Shown: positions 1 through 6,254 of the stretch, in pieces
Position numbering within the stretch: position 1 is the first letter of the stretch
Layout: each line of letters begins with the position of its first letter
Assembly: GCA_017991275.1 (NCBI GenBank)
Contig: JAGNMH010000080.1
Span: 1-12,078, forward strand
Reading direction: 5' to 3'
From: Acidobacteriota bacterium
Lineage (GTDB): Bacteria > Acidobacteriota > Blastocatellia > RBC074
Length of the DNA stretch: 12,078 bases
Notes under the pieces: model-generated
What the model was told of the DNA's origin: nothing
The model's input: only the letters and a program-made list of their open reading frames with translations
Database searches by the model: none
Position numbers and translations under genes: made by a program

Positions 1-538
1 GACTAAGATTGCCGCCGACAATTCGCGGCAACTCCTTATCCATTTCGCCCAGCGCCAGATAAGCTCCGCTGTCCTGGTAACGGTCGTTCAACTTCAGAAC
101 GGTTTCCATTTCGGCGCGAATTTTTTTGACCGTCTGCAAAGCCTTCAGCATGCCGGTCAATTCGCTGTAACCGCCATAATTTGCCGCCAACCAGAAATGA
201 CCTTCGACGGCGTTTGGCTCAGCGGAAACTGCTCGTAGCGCGATGTTAATTCCCTTCTGGAAATAAGCCATCTTTTCGTTTTTGCCGGCTTCATCGCCAA
301 CGTAGTAATAAATTCTGGCTGCACGCCACAACCACTGATAATCGTTTGTTCCGGCGGCCAAAGCACTTTCGATCACAACCAGTGATTGTTTGTCGCGCTC
401 TGTGTTTTCGCCGAATGTGAACAACGAATCAGCCTGGCGAAAAAGGTCAACCGGCACAGCTACGCGACCTTTTGATTGCGCCTGACTGCCAATTGCCGAA
501 AGAAAAATGATAACCAGCAAGAAAACTAAGGTACGCAT
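1..538 (-). CDS. TatT-like TPR periplasmic protein (TRAP transporter T-component family), 3' end beyond window
   Basis: The reverse strand is open from an ATG at 538 to the left edge, giving 179 N-terminal residues without a stop. Residues 1-21 form a signal peptide (MRTL, then a hydrophobic run to SQAQ). No lipobox cysteine is visible. The remainder is helical and TPR-like: aromatic-rich YQWLWRAARIYYYVGD (67-82), then EGHFWLAANYGG (112-123), then GAYLALGEMDKELPRIVGGN (158-177). The last stretch resembles the ALG...P...GG signature of the TRAP transporter T-component (TatT) family. In Treponema, TatT is a periplasmic TPR protein thought to work with a TRAP solute-binding protein. No TRAP P, Q or M gene is visible here. 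It is divergent from the porin gene at 711. No convincing Shine-Dalgarno sequence was seen. The coding call is strong; the family call is from motif memory. Confidence 0.68.
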   Translation of the reverse strand, partial: MRTLVFLLVIIFLSAIGSQAQSKGRVAVPVDLFRQADSLFTFGENTERDKQSLVVIESALAAGTNDYQWLWRAARIYYYVGDEAGKNEKMAYFQKGINIALRAVSAEPNAVEGHFWLAANYGGYSELTGMLKALQTVKKIRAEMETVLKLNDRYQDSGAYLALGEMDKELPRIVGGNLS

Positions 539-710
539 CGGGCAGAAGCTAACAACTGTATTTCAGTTCCGCAAGGCCGGACTTTCGTTGCGCCGAATTG
601 AACCTGATGCGATTATCCGCACTCTGCACTTGCCACCAATGCCGGAAATTTCCGGCTGGCGTGAGCGATTTTCCCATTCACTACACTGCCCAGTACTTTT
701 CAGGACGCTT
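539..710. promoter_or_regulatory. Divergent intergenic region between TatT-like and porin genes
   Basis: This 172-bp gap separates two outward-facing genes, so it should hold both promoters. I see no close match to a sigma70 -35/-10 pair on either strand. It holds a perfect 16-bp palindrome at 641-656 and a short inverted repeat, AACTG (554-558) with CAGTT (564-568). The porin reading frame stays open back to 507, but that extension overlaps the reverse-strand gene and is unlikely to be translated. Confidence 0.5.
641..656. promoter_or_regulatory. Perfect 16-bp palindrome, candidate operator
   Basis: GCCGGAAATTTCCGGC reads identically on both strands. It lies 54 bp upstream of the porin ATG (711) and about 100 bp upstream of the TatT-like ATG (538). 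A perfect palindrome in a divergent promoter region is typical of a dimeric repressor or activator site. The regulator is unknown, and a second copy was not seen in this window. It could also form a small RNA hairpin in a leader. Confidence 0.4.
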
Positions 711-2312
711 ATGAAGAAGTTTATGACCCGCTACTTGTATCTGTTGTTCTGCGTCGGAGTAATTTCCGTGGCGTTGGTTGCAAATGTGACTGCCGATACA
801 AACTCCAGCAAACAAAAACACTCCGCAGCGCCCAAGCCAGACAAAACAGAGATAGAAAAATTGATCGAACTGACTCGCCGCGCCAGCGAAGCTGCGGAAC
901 TGGCACAGGCCGAAGCACGCAAGGCACGCGAACAAAGCGAGGCATTGCAACGTCGTTTGGAGAAAACCGAACGCGAACTTGATTCATTACGGCAAAGCTT
1001 CAATGCCAGAAGTCTGGCGGCGACATCAACCGGTGCCGCCGAGCCAGCGAAAGAACCGCACCTTATTTCTCAGCAGGATCAAAAAAATGAAGCTCGATTG
1101 TTAAACCTGGAAGACCAAACTGAAATCAACACCGCTCAGCTAAAAGAACACGCACAGACAAAAGTCGAGAGTGGCTCGCGCATGAAGCTGCGGCTTTACG
1201 GCGAAATCCTGATCAACACATACCTGAACAGCAGTGATTCAGCCAGCGGCGATGTGCCAACCATAGCCTTCCCCAACCCATTCATCTCCGGGCGAAAACG
1301 TAACAATCTGGGAACAACATTGCGGCAATCAAAAATTGGCCTGGCAATGTCCGGCCCACGCATAGGCAACGCCCGTTTGAGCGCCGATGCCGAATTTGAT
1401 TTCTGGGGCGGTTCGATAGCTCGTTACGACGGAGATGTTCTGGGTTCGTTGCGAATTCGCACAGCATCGGCACGGCTTGATTGGGATAGGACGACACTGG
1501 AAATCGGTCAACTGGAACCGATGATTTCGCCGTTGACGCCGAAATCGCTGGCCGCCAGTTGGATTCCGGCAATGGCTTCGACTGGGAACCTGTGGCAATG
1601 GCGTCCGCAAATTACTCTGGAACACCGGGCGCGTCTGAGCGAGTCGTCGTCACTAATTTTGCAGGGCGGTTTCATGCCGAATTTCAGCGATATTGTCGGC
1701 GCTCAAGTTGGAACCTTCGCCGGAACCACCAGCGAAGGCGACCCAGGCTACGAAGGCCGCATTGCATTCCGCCGTACGCTGGAAGACGAGCGCCGTTTTG
1801 AAATTGGTTTCGGTGGATATGGCGAACGAAAAGCTTTCTCATTTAATCGTCGCGTCAACAGCTATGCGTTGACCGGTGACTGGCAAATTCCGATTGGCAG
1901 TCGTCTGATGTTCAGCGGCGAAGCCTATTACGGTCAGAGTATCAACCTGGGCGAACGGGCGGGCACAAGCATTGATCGTTTGTATTTCACAAATGGCAGC
2001 GTGCTAACGCCAACGACAATCATTCGCGGCATCCATTCCGCCGGCGGCTGGGCGCAGCTCAGCTTTCAAGCAACCAAAAAACTGGAATTCAACTTCACCG
2101 CTGGCAAAGACGACCCCAATAACAATGACATTGGCCGTACCCCTACCAATCCGTTCACCCGATATAAAAACCAGGCTGCTTCGACCAACTTCATTTACTT
2201 TCTGACTCCGAACTTTGAAATGTCTCTGGAATATCGCCGCACGCTAACCGATTACCTGCCGGGCAGACGCTCGAATAATCATTTCAATCTGGCGTTCGGC
2301 TATCTGTTTTGA
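711..2312 (+). CDS. Coiled-coil-headed outer-membrane porin-like beta-barrel protein
   Basis: The product is 533 residues from the ATG at 711, which has AGGA (702-705) at 5-nt spacing. Longer in-frame starts back to 507 overlap the divergent gene and would bury the signal peptide. Residues 1-28 are a signal peptide (MKKFMTRYLYLLFC..., likely cut after NVTA). Residues about 45-98 form a charged Glu/Arg/Ala coiled coil, and a second helical stretch spans about 125-150. From about 158 (MKLRLYGEILINTYLN) to the end, alternating beta strands suit a barrel of about 16 or more strands, and the C-terminal YLF ends in the phenylalanine used for BAM recognition. An N-terminal coiled coil before a porin barrel resembles the DcaP and OprP-like trimeric porins. 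Substrate is unknown. The porin-type call is sound; the exact subfamily is inference. Confidence 0.75.
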   Translation: MKKFMTRYLYLLFCVGVISVALVANVTADTNSSKQKHSAAPKPDKTEIEKLIELTRRASEAAELAQAEARKAREQSEALQRRLEKTERELDSLRQSFNARSLAATSTGAAEPAKEPHLISQQDQKNEARLLNLEDQTEINTAQLKEHAQTKVESGSRMKLRLYGEILINTYLNSSDSASGDVPTIAFPNPFISGRKRNNLGTTLRQSKIGLAMSGPRIGNARLSADAEFDFWGGSIARYDGDVLGSLRIRTASARLDWDRTTLEIGQLEPMISPLTPKSLAASWIPAMASTGNLWQWRPQITLEHRARLSESSSLILQGGFMPNFSDIVGAQVGTFAGTTSEGDPGYEGRIAFRRTLEDERRFEIGFGGYGERKAFSFNRRVNSYALTGDWQIPIGSRLMFSGEAYYGQSINLGERAGTSIDRLYFTNGSVLTPTTIIRGIHSAGGWAQLSFQATKKLEFNFTAGKDDPNNNDIGRTPTNPFTRYKNQAASTNFIYFLTPNFEMSLEYRRTLTDYLPGRRSNNHFNLAFGYLF

Positions 2313-2338
2313 CCGAGCGCGAAACCGGTTGCTATATT
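2309..2338 (+). promoter_or_regulatory. Sigma70-like promoter overlapping porin stop codon
   Basis: TTGACC (2309-2314, 5 of 6 consensus) and TATATT (2333-2338, 5 of 6) are separated by 18 nt. The -35 box includes the TGA stop of the porin gene. Expected transcription start is near 2345, giving a leader of about 30 nt before the GTG at 2376. The spacer contains the 8-bp palindrome AACCGGTT (2323-2330). It is the best promoter match seen in the window and would drive the YaeQ-like, GNAT and racemase genes. Confidence 0.5.
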
Positions 2339-2375
2339 CCCAGTTCGTTTTCGAGTGACGCGAAAGGCGGCCTGT

Positions 2376-2855
2376 GTGGCAAGTCGAGTCTATTTTTCCC
2401 AAACCTATCAATTTCGCATCGCTGGCGAAAGAATCACGCTTTACAAGAAAAACGGTGAAAGTTATGAACACGTTTTGATGAAGGCTCTGGCTTACGGCCT
2501 GTTCCGTAAGCAATTCCCGAAGCTGGAAATCGAACGCCGAATCGGTTTGCGCTACAAACCAGATTTAATTGCACTGGATGACTTTGGTAAACCGGAGTTC
2601 TGGGGCGAATGCGGCCAGGTCGGTTTGAGAAAAATCGGATGGATCGCCAAACATAGTGGAGTCCAACAGTTGGCGATCTTCAAATTCGACATCATTCCCG
2701 ACCACTTCATTTCTCAAGTCCGTAAGGAAGTGGATACCCGCTACCGACAGGCGAAACGCATAAAGTTATTCAATTTTGACCACATCGTTTTGAAAGAAGC
2801 TGGCGAAGAGTTCGACGAAGTCCCCGAATCCTGGTACCAGAGTTTTGAAATCTGA
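2376..2855 (+). CDS. YaeQ-like PD-(D/E)XK-fold protein
   Basis: I prefer the GTG start at 2376 (159 residues) over GTG 2355: the sequence AAAGGCGG at 2363-2370 is well spaced for 2376, and the product then begins like YaeQ proteins (MASRVYFSQTYQFRI). Key features are GESYEHVLMKALAYGLF (27-43), KPDLIAL (61-67) and FWGECGQVGLRKI (76-88). The order Glu-x-x-x-His, Pro-Asp, Glu-x-Gly, Lys resembles the YaeQ family, which has a variant restriction-endonuclease-like core. D63, E78 and K86 are the likely equivalents of the nuclease-type residues. The biochemical role of YaeQ is unsettled. The gene ends 4 bp before the GNAT start, so the two are probably cotranslated. The family call is from motif resemblance, not a search. 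Confidence 0.6.
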   Translation: MASRVYFSQTYQFRIAGERITLYKKNGESYEHVLMKALAYGLFRKQFPKLEIERRIGLRYKPDLIALDDFGKPEFWGECGQVGLRKIGWIAKHSGVQQLAIFKFDIIPDHFISQVRKEVDTRYRQAKRIKLFNFDHIVLKEAGEEFDEVPESWYQSFEI

Positions 2856-2859
2856 AGTT

Positions 2860-3630
2860 ATGGCTGAACCCTCAATCCCTGAATACACAATCCGCGAATG
2901 TACAACCGTCGAAGATTTCACCGGCTGCCTGAAACTGCAACGCAAAGTCTGGCAATTTTCCGATCTGGACATTACGCCGCTGCGAAGCTTTGTCGTCACA
3001 CGCCACAGCGGCGGAGCAAGCTTCGGCGCGTTTGACAGTAACAATCAATTGGTTGGGTTTTGCCTGATGCTTCCGGCTTTTGACGAAACCGGCAAACCTT
3101 ATTTTTATTCGCAGATGCTGGCCGTCGAACCTGAACTGCAAAACTCCGGCTTGGGCGTCCGGCTGAAACTGGCTCAGCGCGAATTCGCCTTACGAGTCGG
3201 AATTCCGATGGTCACCTGGACATTCGACCCACTGCAATCGCGCAACGCTCACCTGAACATCAATAAACTCGGCTGCGTCATACGAAAGTACAAAGTGAAT
3301 TATTATGGCAACGTCAGCACCAGCGCCCTGCATGCAGGACTGGACACCGACCGGCTGTTTGCCGAATGGTGGGTCGGCTCGCAAAGAGTCGCTGACGCTC
3401 TGGCAGGCAAACGCAACGCTGGCCAACCCGAAGCCGTCATTGAAATTCCACGCGAAATTGACGAACTGAAGAAACAGGACTTGGCCGAAGCCCGCCGCTG
3501 GCAACTTCAGCTTAGGTCAGATTTCCAAAATTACTTGAGCGAAGGTTTGTATTGCGCCGGGTTTGAAGCCAATCCGAATGGAAACAGCCGCTACCTGTTT
3601 TTCAAAGACAATCACGAAGAGGAAAAGTAA
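2860..3630 (+). CDS. GNAT-family N-acyltransferase (COG3375 type), possible D-amino acid N-succinyltransferase
   Basis: The ATG at 2860 gives 256 residues (MAEPSIPEYTIREC...). A TTG at 2845 is in frame but overlaps the upstream gene and is less likely. The N-terminal half is a GNAT fold. Residues 84-108 (SQMLAVEP, then QNSGLGVRLKLAQ) fit the acyl-CoA pyrophosphate-binding motif, with NSGLG as the glycine-rich loop. TWTFDPLQSRNAHLNINKLG (119-138) is highly characteristic of the COG3375 group. The tail (about 190-256) is helical and probably specific to this group. In Bacillales, GNAT genes of this type sit next to N-succinylamino acid racemase genes and the enzyme succinylates D-amino acids from succinyl-CoA. 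Here the racemase gene is also the next gene, 77 bp downstream. Membership in GNAT is secure; the substrate is inference from context. Confidence 0.82.
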   Translation: MAEPSIPEYTIRECTTVEDFTGCLKLQRKVWQFSDLDITPLRSFVVTRHSGGASFGAFDSNNQLVGFCLMLPAFDETGKPYFYSQMLAVEPELQNSGLGVRLKLAQREFALRVGIPMVTWTFDPLQSRNAHLNINKLGCVIRKYKVNYYGNVSTSALHAGLDTDRLFAEWWVGSQRVADALAGKRNAGQPEAVIEIPREIDELKKQDLAEARRWQLQLRSDFQNYLSEGLYCAGFEANPNGNSRYLFFKDNHEEEK

Positions 3631-3632
3631 GC

Positions 3633-3694
3633 CGCAGATGACGCGGATAAACGCCGATCAAATCTGAATCCGCGTTTGTCTGCGTTGATCTGCG
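3633..3694. repeat. REP-like imperfect inverted repeat between GNAT and racemase genes
   Basis: A 62-bp imperfect palindrome fills most of the 77-bp gap. The left arm starts CGCAGATGACGCGGAT and the right arm, read on the other strand, starts CGCAGATCAACGCAGACAA. The unit looks like tandem CGC-AGAT/GGAT words facing each other. Similar CGCAGAT/CGCGGAT words recur in intergenic DNA of many environmental bacteria (general knowledge, not checked here). It begins 3 bp after the GNAT stop and ends just before the racemase Shine-Dalgarno AGG (3697-3699). In RNA it would form a long stem that may stabilise the upstream message or modulate the racemase. Confidence 0.65.
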
Positions 3695-3707
3695 ACAGGT
3701 CTGAGTT

Positions 3708-4814
3708 ATGAAAATTGATCGCATTGAACTGAGAGAAATCCGACTGCCGCTGGTCGCTCCGTTTGAAACCAGTTTTGGCCGCACGTACGAACGCAACATC
3801 ATCCTGCTGAAAGTCTTCAGCGAAGGCCTGCACGGTTGGGGCGAATGCACCGTCGGCGAAAAACCTTTTTACAACCACGAATACACCGAAAGCTGTTGGT
3901 CAATCATTCGGGATTTCGCCGGGCCAATGGTTTTGGGCAAAGAAATCGCCTCGCCCGAAGAGGTGCCAAACCTGACTCGCCAGATTCGCGGCAACAAGAT
4001 GGGACGCGCCGCAGTCGAATGCGCCATCTGGGATTTGGAGGCTCGGCGGCAAGGCGTGCCTTTGTGGAAATTGCTGGGCGGAGTTCAGGAAACCGTCAAC
4101 TGCGGAGTTTCGCTCGGTTTGGAAGACTCCGATGCCGCAATGCTGGCCAAAGTCGAAAAGGAAGTCGCCGCCGGGTATCAGCGCATCAAGATCAAAATCA
4201 AACCCGGACGCGACGTGGAAATGATTCGCGCCTTGCGAAAGGAATATCCGAACATCGTCATGTCCGTGGACGCCAACTCGGCTTACACGCTGGCTGACAC
4301 CGATCTGCTGAAACAACTGGACGAATTCAACTTGCTGATGATCGAACAGCCGCTAGCTTACGACGACATCATTGACCACGCCGCGTTGCAGCCACAGCTC
4401 AAAACCGACATCTGCCTGGACGAATCCATTTTGAGTGTGGACGACGCGCGCAAGGCGTTGCAGCTTGCAGCCTGCCGCATCATCAACGTCAAACTCGGTC
4501 GCGTCAGCGGCCACACCGAAGCCCGCAAGATTCAAGCCCATTGCCACGAACGCAACATCCCCGTCTGGTGCGGAGGCATGCTGGAATCCGGCATTGGCCG
4601 CGCTCACAACATTCACATGTCCACGCTCCCAGGCTTTACGCTTCCGGGCGACGTGTCGGCGTCGAAGCGTTACTGGACGGAAGACATCATCACCCCGCCG
4701 GTCGAAGTTTCGCTGCAAGGCACGATTCCACGCCCGACAGGTGTCGGGCTGGGTTATGAGGTGAATGAAAAGCGGATTGAATCGCTGACAGTAAGAACCG
4801 AAGTCATCAAATAG
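3708..4814 (+). CDS. menC: N-succinylamino acid racemase / o-succinylbenzoate synthase (enolase superfamily)
   Basis: The product is 368 residues, the usual length for this family. The start is the ATG at 3708 with AGG at 3697-3699. The N-terminal capping domain is residues 1-125 and the barrel 130-330. The catalytic set is complete: KIKIKPG at 161-167 gives the KxK base pair K161/K163, metal ligands are D188 (SVDAN), E213 (MIEQP) and D238 (CLDES), and the opposing base is K262 (INVKLGR). CGGMLESGIGRAHN (288-301) is the signature of the NSAR/OSBS branch. R265 matches the arginine after the second lysine that is linked to racemase activity in promiscuous members. The enzyme dehydrates SHCHC to o-succinylbenzoate in menaquinone synthesis, or racemises N-succinylamino acids. 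The GNAT neighbour and the absence of other men genes favour racemisation. The menC symbol reflects the family name only. Confidence 0.88.
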   Translation: MKIDRIELREIRLPLVAPFETSFGRTYERNIILLKVFSEGLHGWGECTVGEKPFYNHEYTESCWSIIRDFAGPMVLGKEIASPEEVPNLTRQIRGNKMGRAAVECAIWDLEARRQGVPLWKLLGGVQETVNCGVSLGLEDSDAAMLAKVEKEVAAGYQRIKIKIKPGRDVEMIRALRKEYPNIVMSVDANSAYTLADTDLLKQLDEFNLLMIEQPLAYDDIIDHAALQPQLKTDICLDESILSVDDARKALQLAACRIINVKLGRVSGHTEARKIQAHCHERNIPVWCGGMLESGIGRAHNIHMSTLPGFTLPGDVSASKRYWTEDIITPPVEVSLQGTIPRPTGVGLGYEVNEKRIESLTVRTEVIK

Positions 4815-4816
4815 CT

Positions 4817-5200
4817 ATGCAATCAGAGTCGCAAACATTTGAATTCGACTTGGCAAACTTTCTGGACGCTCCTGTCTTATTGAAATCGTGTTTGCTCAGT
4901 TCGGCAATCGGATTGGGGCTGATAGCTTTAACTGCATTCTTTCACCAGCGGAAATTTCGCTGGCTTTTTTGGACATCCAGCGTTTTGACTGCTGGATGGT
5001 ATTTACTTCTGACGCTTGCAATTGCCCGGTTCGGAATTTTTTGGCCTGCCAACAATGGCTCGGAAATAGTTTACAGTGGTGTTCCGCACATCGTAGTGAT
5101 TTCACGCGCCGCTGATTTTGTCTACATTGTAGCGTGGTACGCAGTATCTGTGTTGCTGGTAATAGGCATTCAACCAATTGTCCGCAAGCTCAAAACTTAG
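4817..5200 (+). CDS. Orphan small inner-membrane protein with three predicted helices
   Basis: I do not recognise this 127-residue protein. Hydrophobic segments at about 20-42 (VLLKSCLLSSAIGLGLIALT), 49-72 (WLFWTSSVLTAGWYLLLTLA) and 98-121 (AADFVYIVAWYAVSVLLVIG) suggest three membrane helices, with a cytoplasmic-looking HQRKFR loop (43-48) and a basic C-terminus RKLKT. The loop between helices 2 and 3 (FWPANNGSEIVYSGVP) would then face the periplasm. The ATG at 4817 lies 2 bp after the racemase stop with no clear Shine-Dalgarno sequence, so translation is probably coupled to the racemase. No signal peptidase site or catalytic motif is visible. The reading frame is convincing; the function is unknown. 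Confidence 0.7.
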   Translation: MQSESQTFEFDLANFLDAPVLLKSCLLSSAIGLGLIALTAFFHQRKFRWLFWTSSVLTAGWYLLLTLAIARFGIFWPANNGSEIVYSGVPHIVVISRAADFVYIVAWYAVSVLLVIGIQPIVRKLKT

Positions 5201-5211
5201 AGGTATAAACA

Positions 5212-5490
5212 ATGAAAGCAATTTGGAACGGCGAAGTCATCGCCGAAAGCAATGAAACCGTTGTCGTCGAAGGCAATCACTACTTTCCGCCTTCGGCGAT
5301 CAAGCCGGAGCATTTTCAGTCGAGCGAGACGCACACGGTCTGTGGCTGGAAAGGCACAGCCAGTTATTACAGCGTCGTCGCGGGCGGCCAGGTGAACAAA
5401 GACGCCGCCTGGTATTACCCGGACACGAAAGAAGCCGCGAACAACATCAAAGGTTACGTCGCGTTTTGGAAAGGCGTAAAAGTGGAATAG
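5212..5490 (+). CDS. DUF427 domain protein
   Basis: The product is 92 residues, matching the size of a single DUF427 domain (Pfam labels it NTP_transf_9, although no transferase activity is established). The start ATG at 5212 has a strong AGAGG (5199-5203) at 8-nt spacing, overlapping the stop of the upstream gene. Visible family features are the opening KAIWNGEVIAES, the YFPP at 24-27, CGWKGTASYY at 44-53, AAWYYPDTKEAA at 65-76 and the closing YVAFWKGVKVE. It is a small all-beta cytoplasmic protein with no signal peptide. It is 11 bp downstream of the membrane-protein gene and probably in the same transcript. The family call is confident; the role is unknown. Confidence 0.85.
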   Translation: MKAIWNGEVIAESNETVVVEGNHYFPPSAIKPEHFQSSETHTVCGWKGTASYYSVVAGGQVNKDAAWYYPDTKEAANNIKGYVAFWKGVKVE

Positions 5491-5535
5491 GCCAGCAAAG
5501 AGGTCGAAGACGGAGAGTGTGAGGGTTTGGAATCA

Positions 5536-5643
5536 ATGAGCTACTTTCCGCAAATTACGATATGCAAAGCGGCGTTGGAGGCTGCCTGCATTCTTGCAAC
5601 TAAACCTGCAGTGTGTGACTTGAAAATGGTCGCCGCTGCGTAA
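5536..5643 (+). CDS. Possible 35-residue small ORF with Shine-Dalgarno and TAATG overlap
   Basis: An ATG at 5536 is preceded by GTGAGGG (GAGGG at 5521-5525, 10-nt spacing) and opens a 35-codon frame. The peptide begins MSYFPQITICKAALEAAC and ends DLKMVAAA, with three cysteines and a likely short helix. Its TAA (5641-5643) overlaps the ATG at 5643 in TAATG form, and that ATG is in frame with the Lys-tail protein. The Shine-Dalgarno and overlap are the only evidence. The peptide matches nothing I recognise and may be a leader peptide or chance. Confidence 0.3.
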   Translation: MSYFPQITICKAALEAACILATKPAVCDLKMVAAA

Positions 5644-5672
5644 TGCAGGTCAGAAAACTGCGGAAAAACAAC

Positions 5673-6128
5673 ATGAAAAAACAGTTATCTCAAGAGACGG
5701 CACCCTACGACGTATTATGTGAAGCGATCGAAGACTTCATTTCGTCAACCTACCAACGAGCAACTCCGGAGAGCCTCCCACCGATGATCGCGGCGCTTGC
5801 CGAAATCAGGTCTGCGGTCGAGTCAGGTATAGACAATCTGCTGGACACAGGGCAACTGACCAGCAAGGGCTTTAGTTCGATATGGATGATGGGAGCGGCA
5901 CATGAATGGTTGGACGTTTTACGCGATTGGGAAGACGATCATTTCAAGCCGCAACTAGAACTCGAAGTCGAACGCCTGGCGACCTCTGAAGCTGAGCATC
6001 AAGAGCTATTGGCAGCCAAAGCTCTGAAGAAAAGTGCCAGCGTAAAAAAGACAAACGAGCAGAGGGTCACGACGAAGAAGCAAGCTGTGAAAAAGGCTGG
6101 ATCGAAGAAGAGCGCAAAGGTCGTGTAA
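5673..6128 (+). CDS. Unknown acidic helical protein with histone-H1-like lysine-rich tail
   Basis: I chose ATG 5673 (MKKQLSQE, 151 residues) because GGA (5662-5664) is spaced 8 nt from it. ATG 5643 adds ten residues, lacks its own ribosome site, and would rely on coupling to the small ORF. Residues about 10-115 are acidic and helical, with a distinctive WMMGAAHEWLDVLRDWEDDHF (71-91). Residues 116-151 have 12 lysines and 1 arginine against a single glutamate, in KK-Ala/Ser/Val repeats typical of H1-like tails that bind DNA or other polyanions. No known catalytic motif or membrane segment is seen. The gene is followed by a strong terminator and is probably transcribed separately from, or at the end of, the upstream block. 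Coding potential is good; function is unknown. Confidence 0.65.
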   Translation: MKKQLSQETAPYDVLCEAIEDFISSTYQRATPESLPPMIAALAEIRSAVESGIDNLLDTGQLTSKGFSSIWMMGAAHEWLDVLRDWEDDHFKPQLELEVERLATSEAEHQELLAAKALKKSASVKKTNEQRVTTKKQAVKKAGSKKSAKVV

Positions 6129-6176
6129 GCGGACGACCGAAGCAAAAATTGGCTGGCGGTTGCAGTCAGATAATCT

Positions 6177-6229
6177 ACAGGCCAGACAACAGAGATGTTT
6201 ATGCGATCTTCGTTGTCTGGCCTGTTTTG
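6177..6229 (+). terminator. Rho-independent terminator between convergent genes
   Basis: A perfect 14-bp inverted repeat, ACAGGCCAGACAAC (6177-6190) with its complement at 6212-6225, encloses a 21-nt loop and continues into TTTTGT. The T-run is on the plus strand, so it mainly ends the 5673 gene's transcript. The stem lies only 30 bp past the stop of the reverse-strand TonB receptor gene and may also block that transcript, although no T-run follows in that direction. Confidence 0.82.
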
Positions 6230-6254
6230 TCTTCACAGTGAGCGATTGCTCAGC

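Noticed and set aside
507..710. Longer start (ATG 507) for the porin gene
   Set aside because: It overlaps the divergent TatT-like gene, lacks a ribosome site, and places 68 residues before an evident signal peptide that has its own AGGA at 702-705.
3602..3878. Minus-strand frames across the GNAT/racemase gap
   Set aside because: They are read through the inverted repeat and the racemase gene's 5' end and resemble nothing.
6239..6252. TGAGC-GATT-GCTCA inverted repeat past the receptor stop codon
   Set aside because: Only a 5-bp stem, overlapping the stop-codon region and without a T-run; not a convincing terminator on its own.
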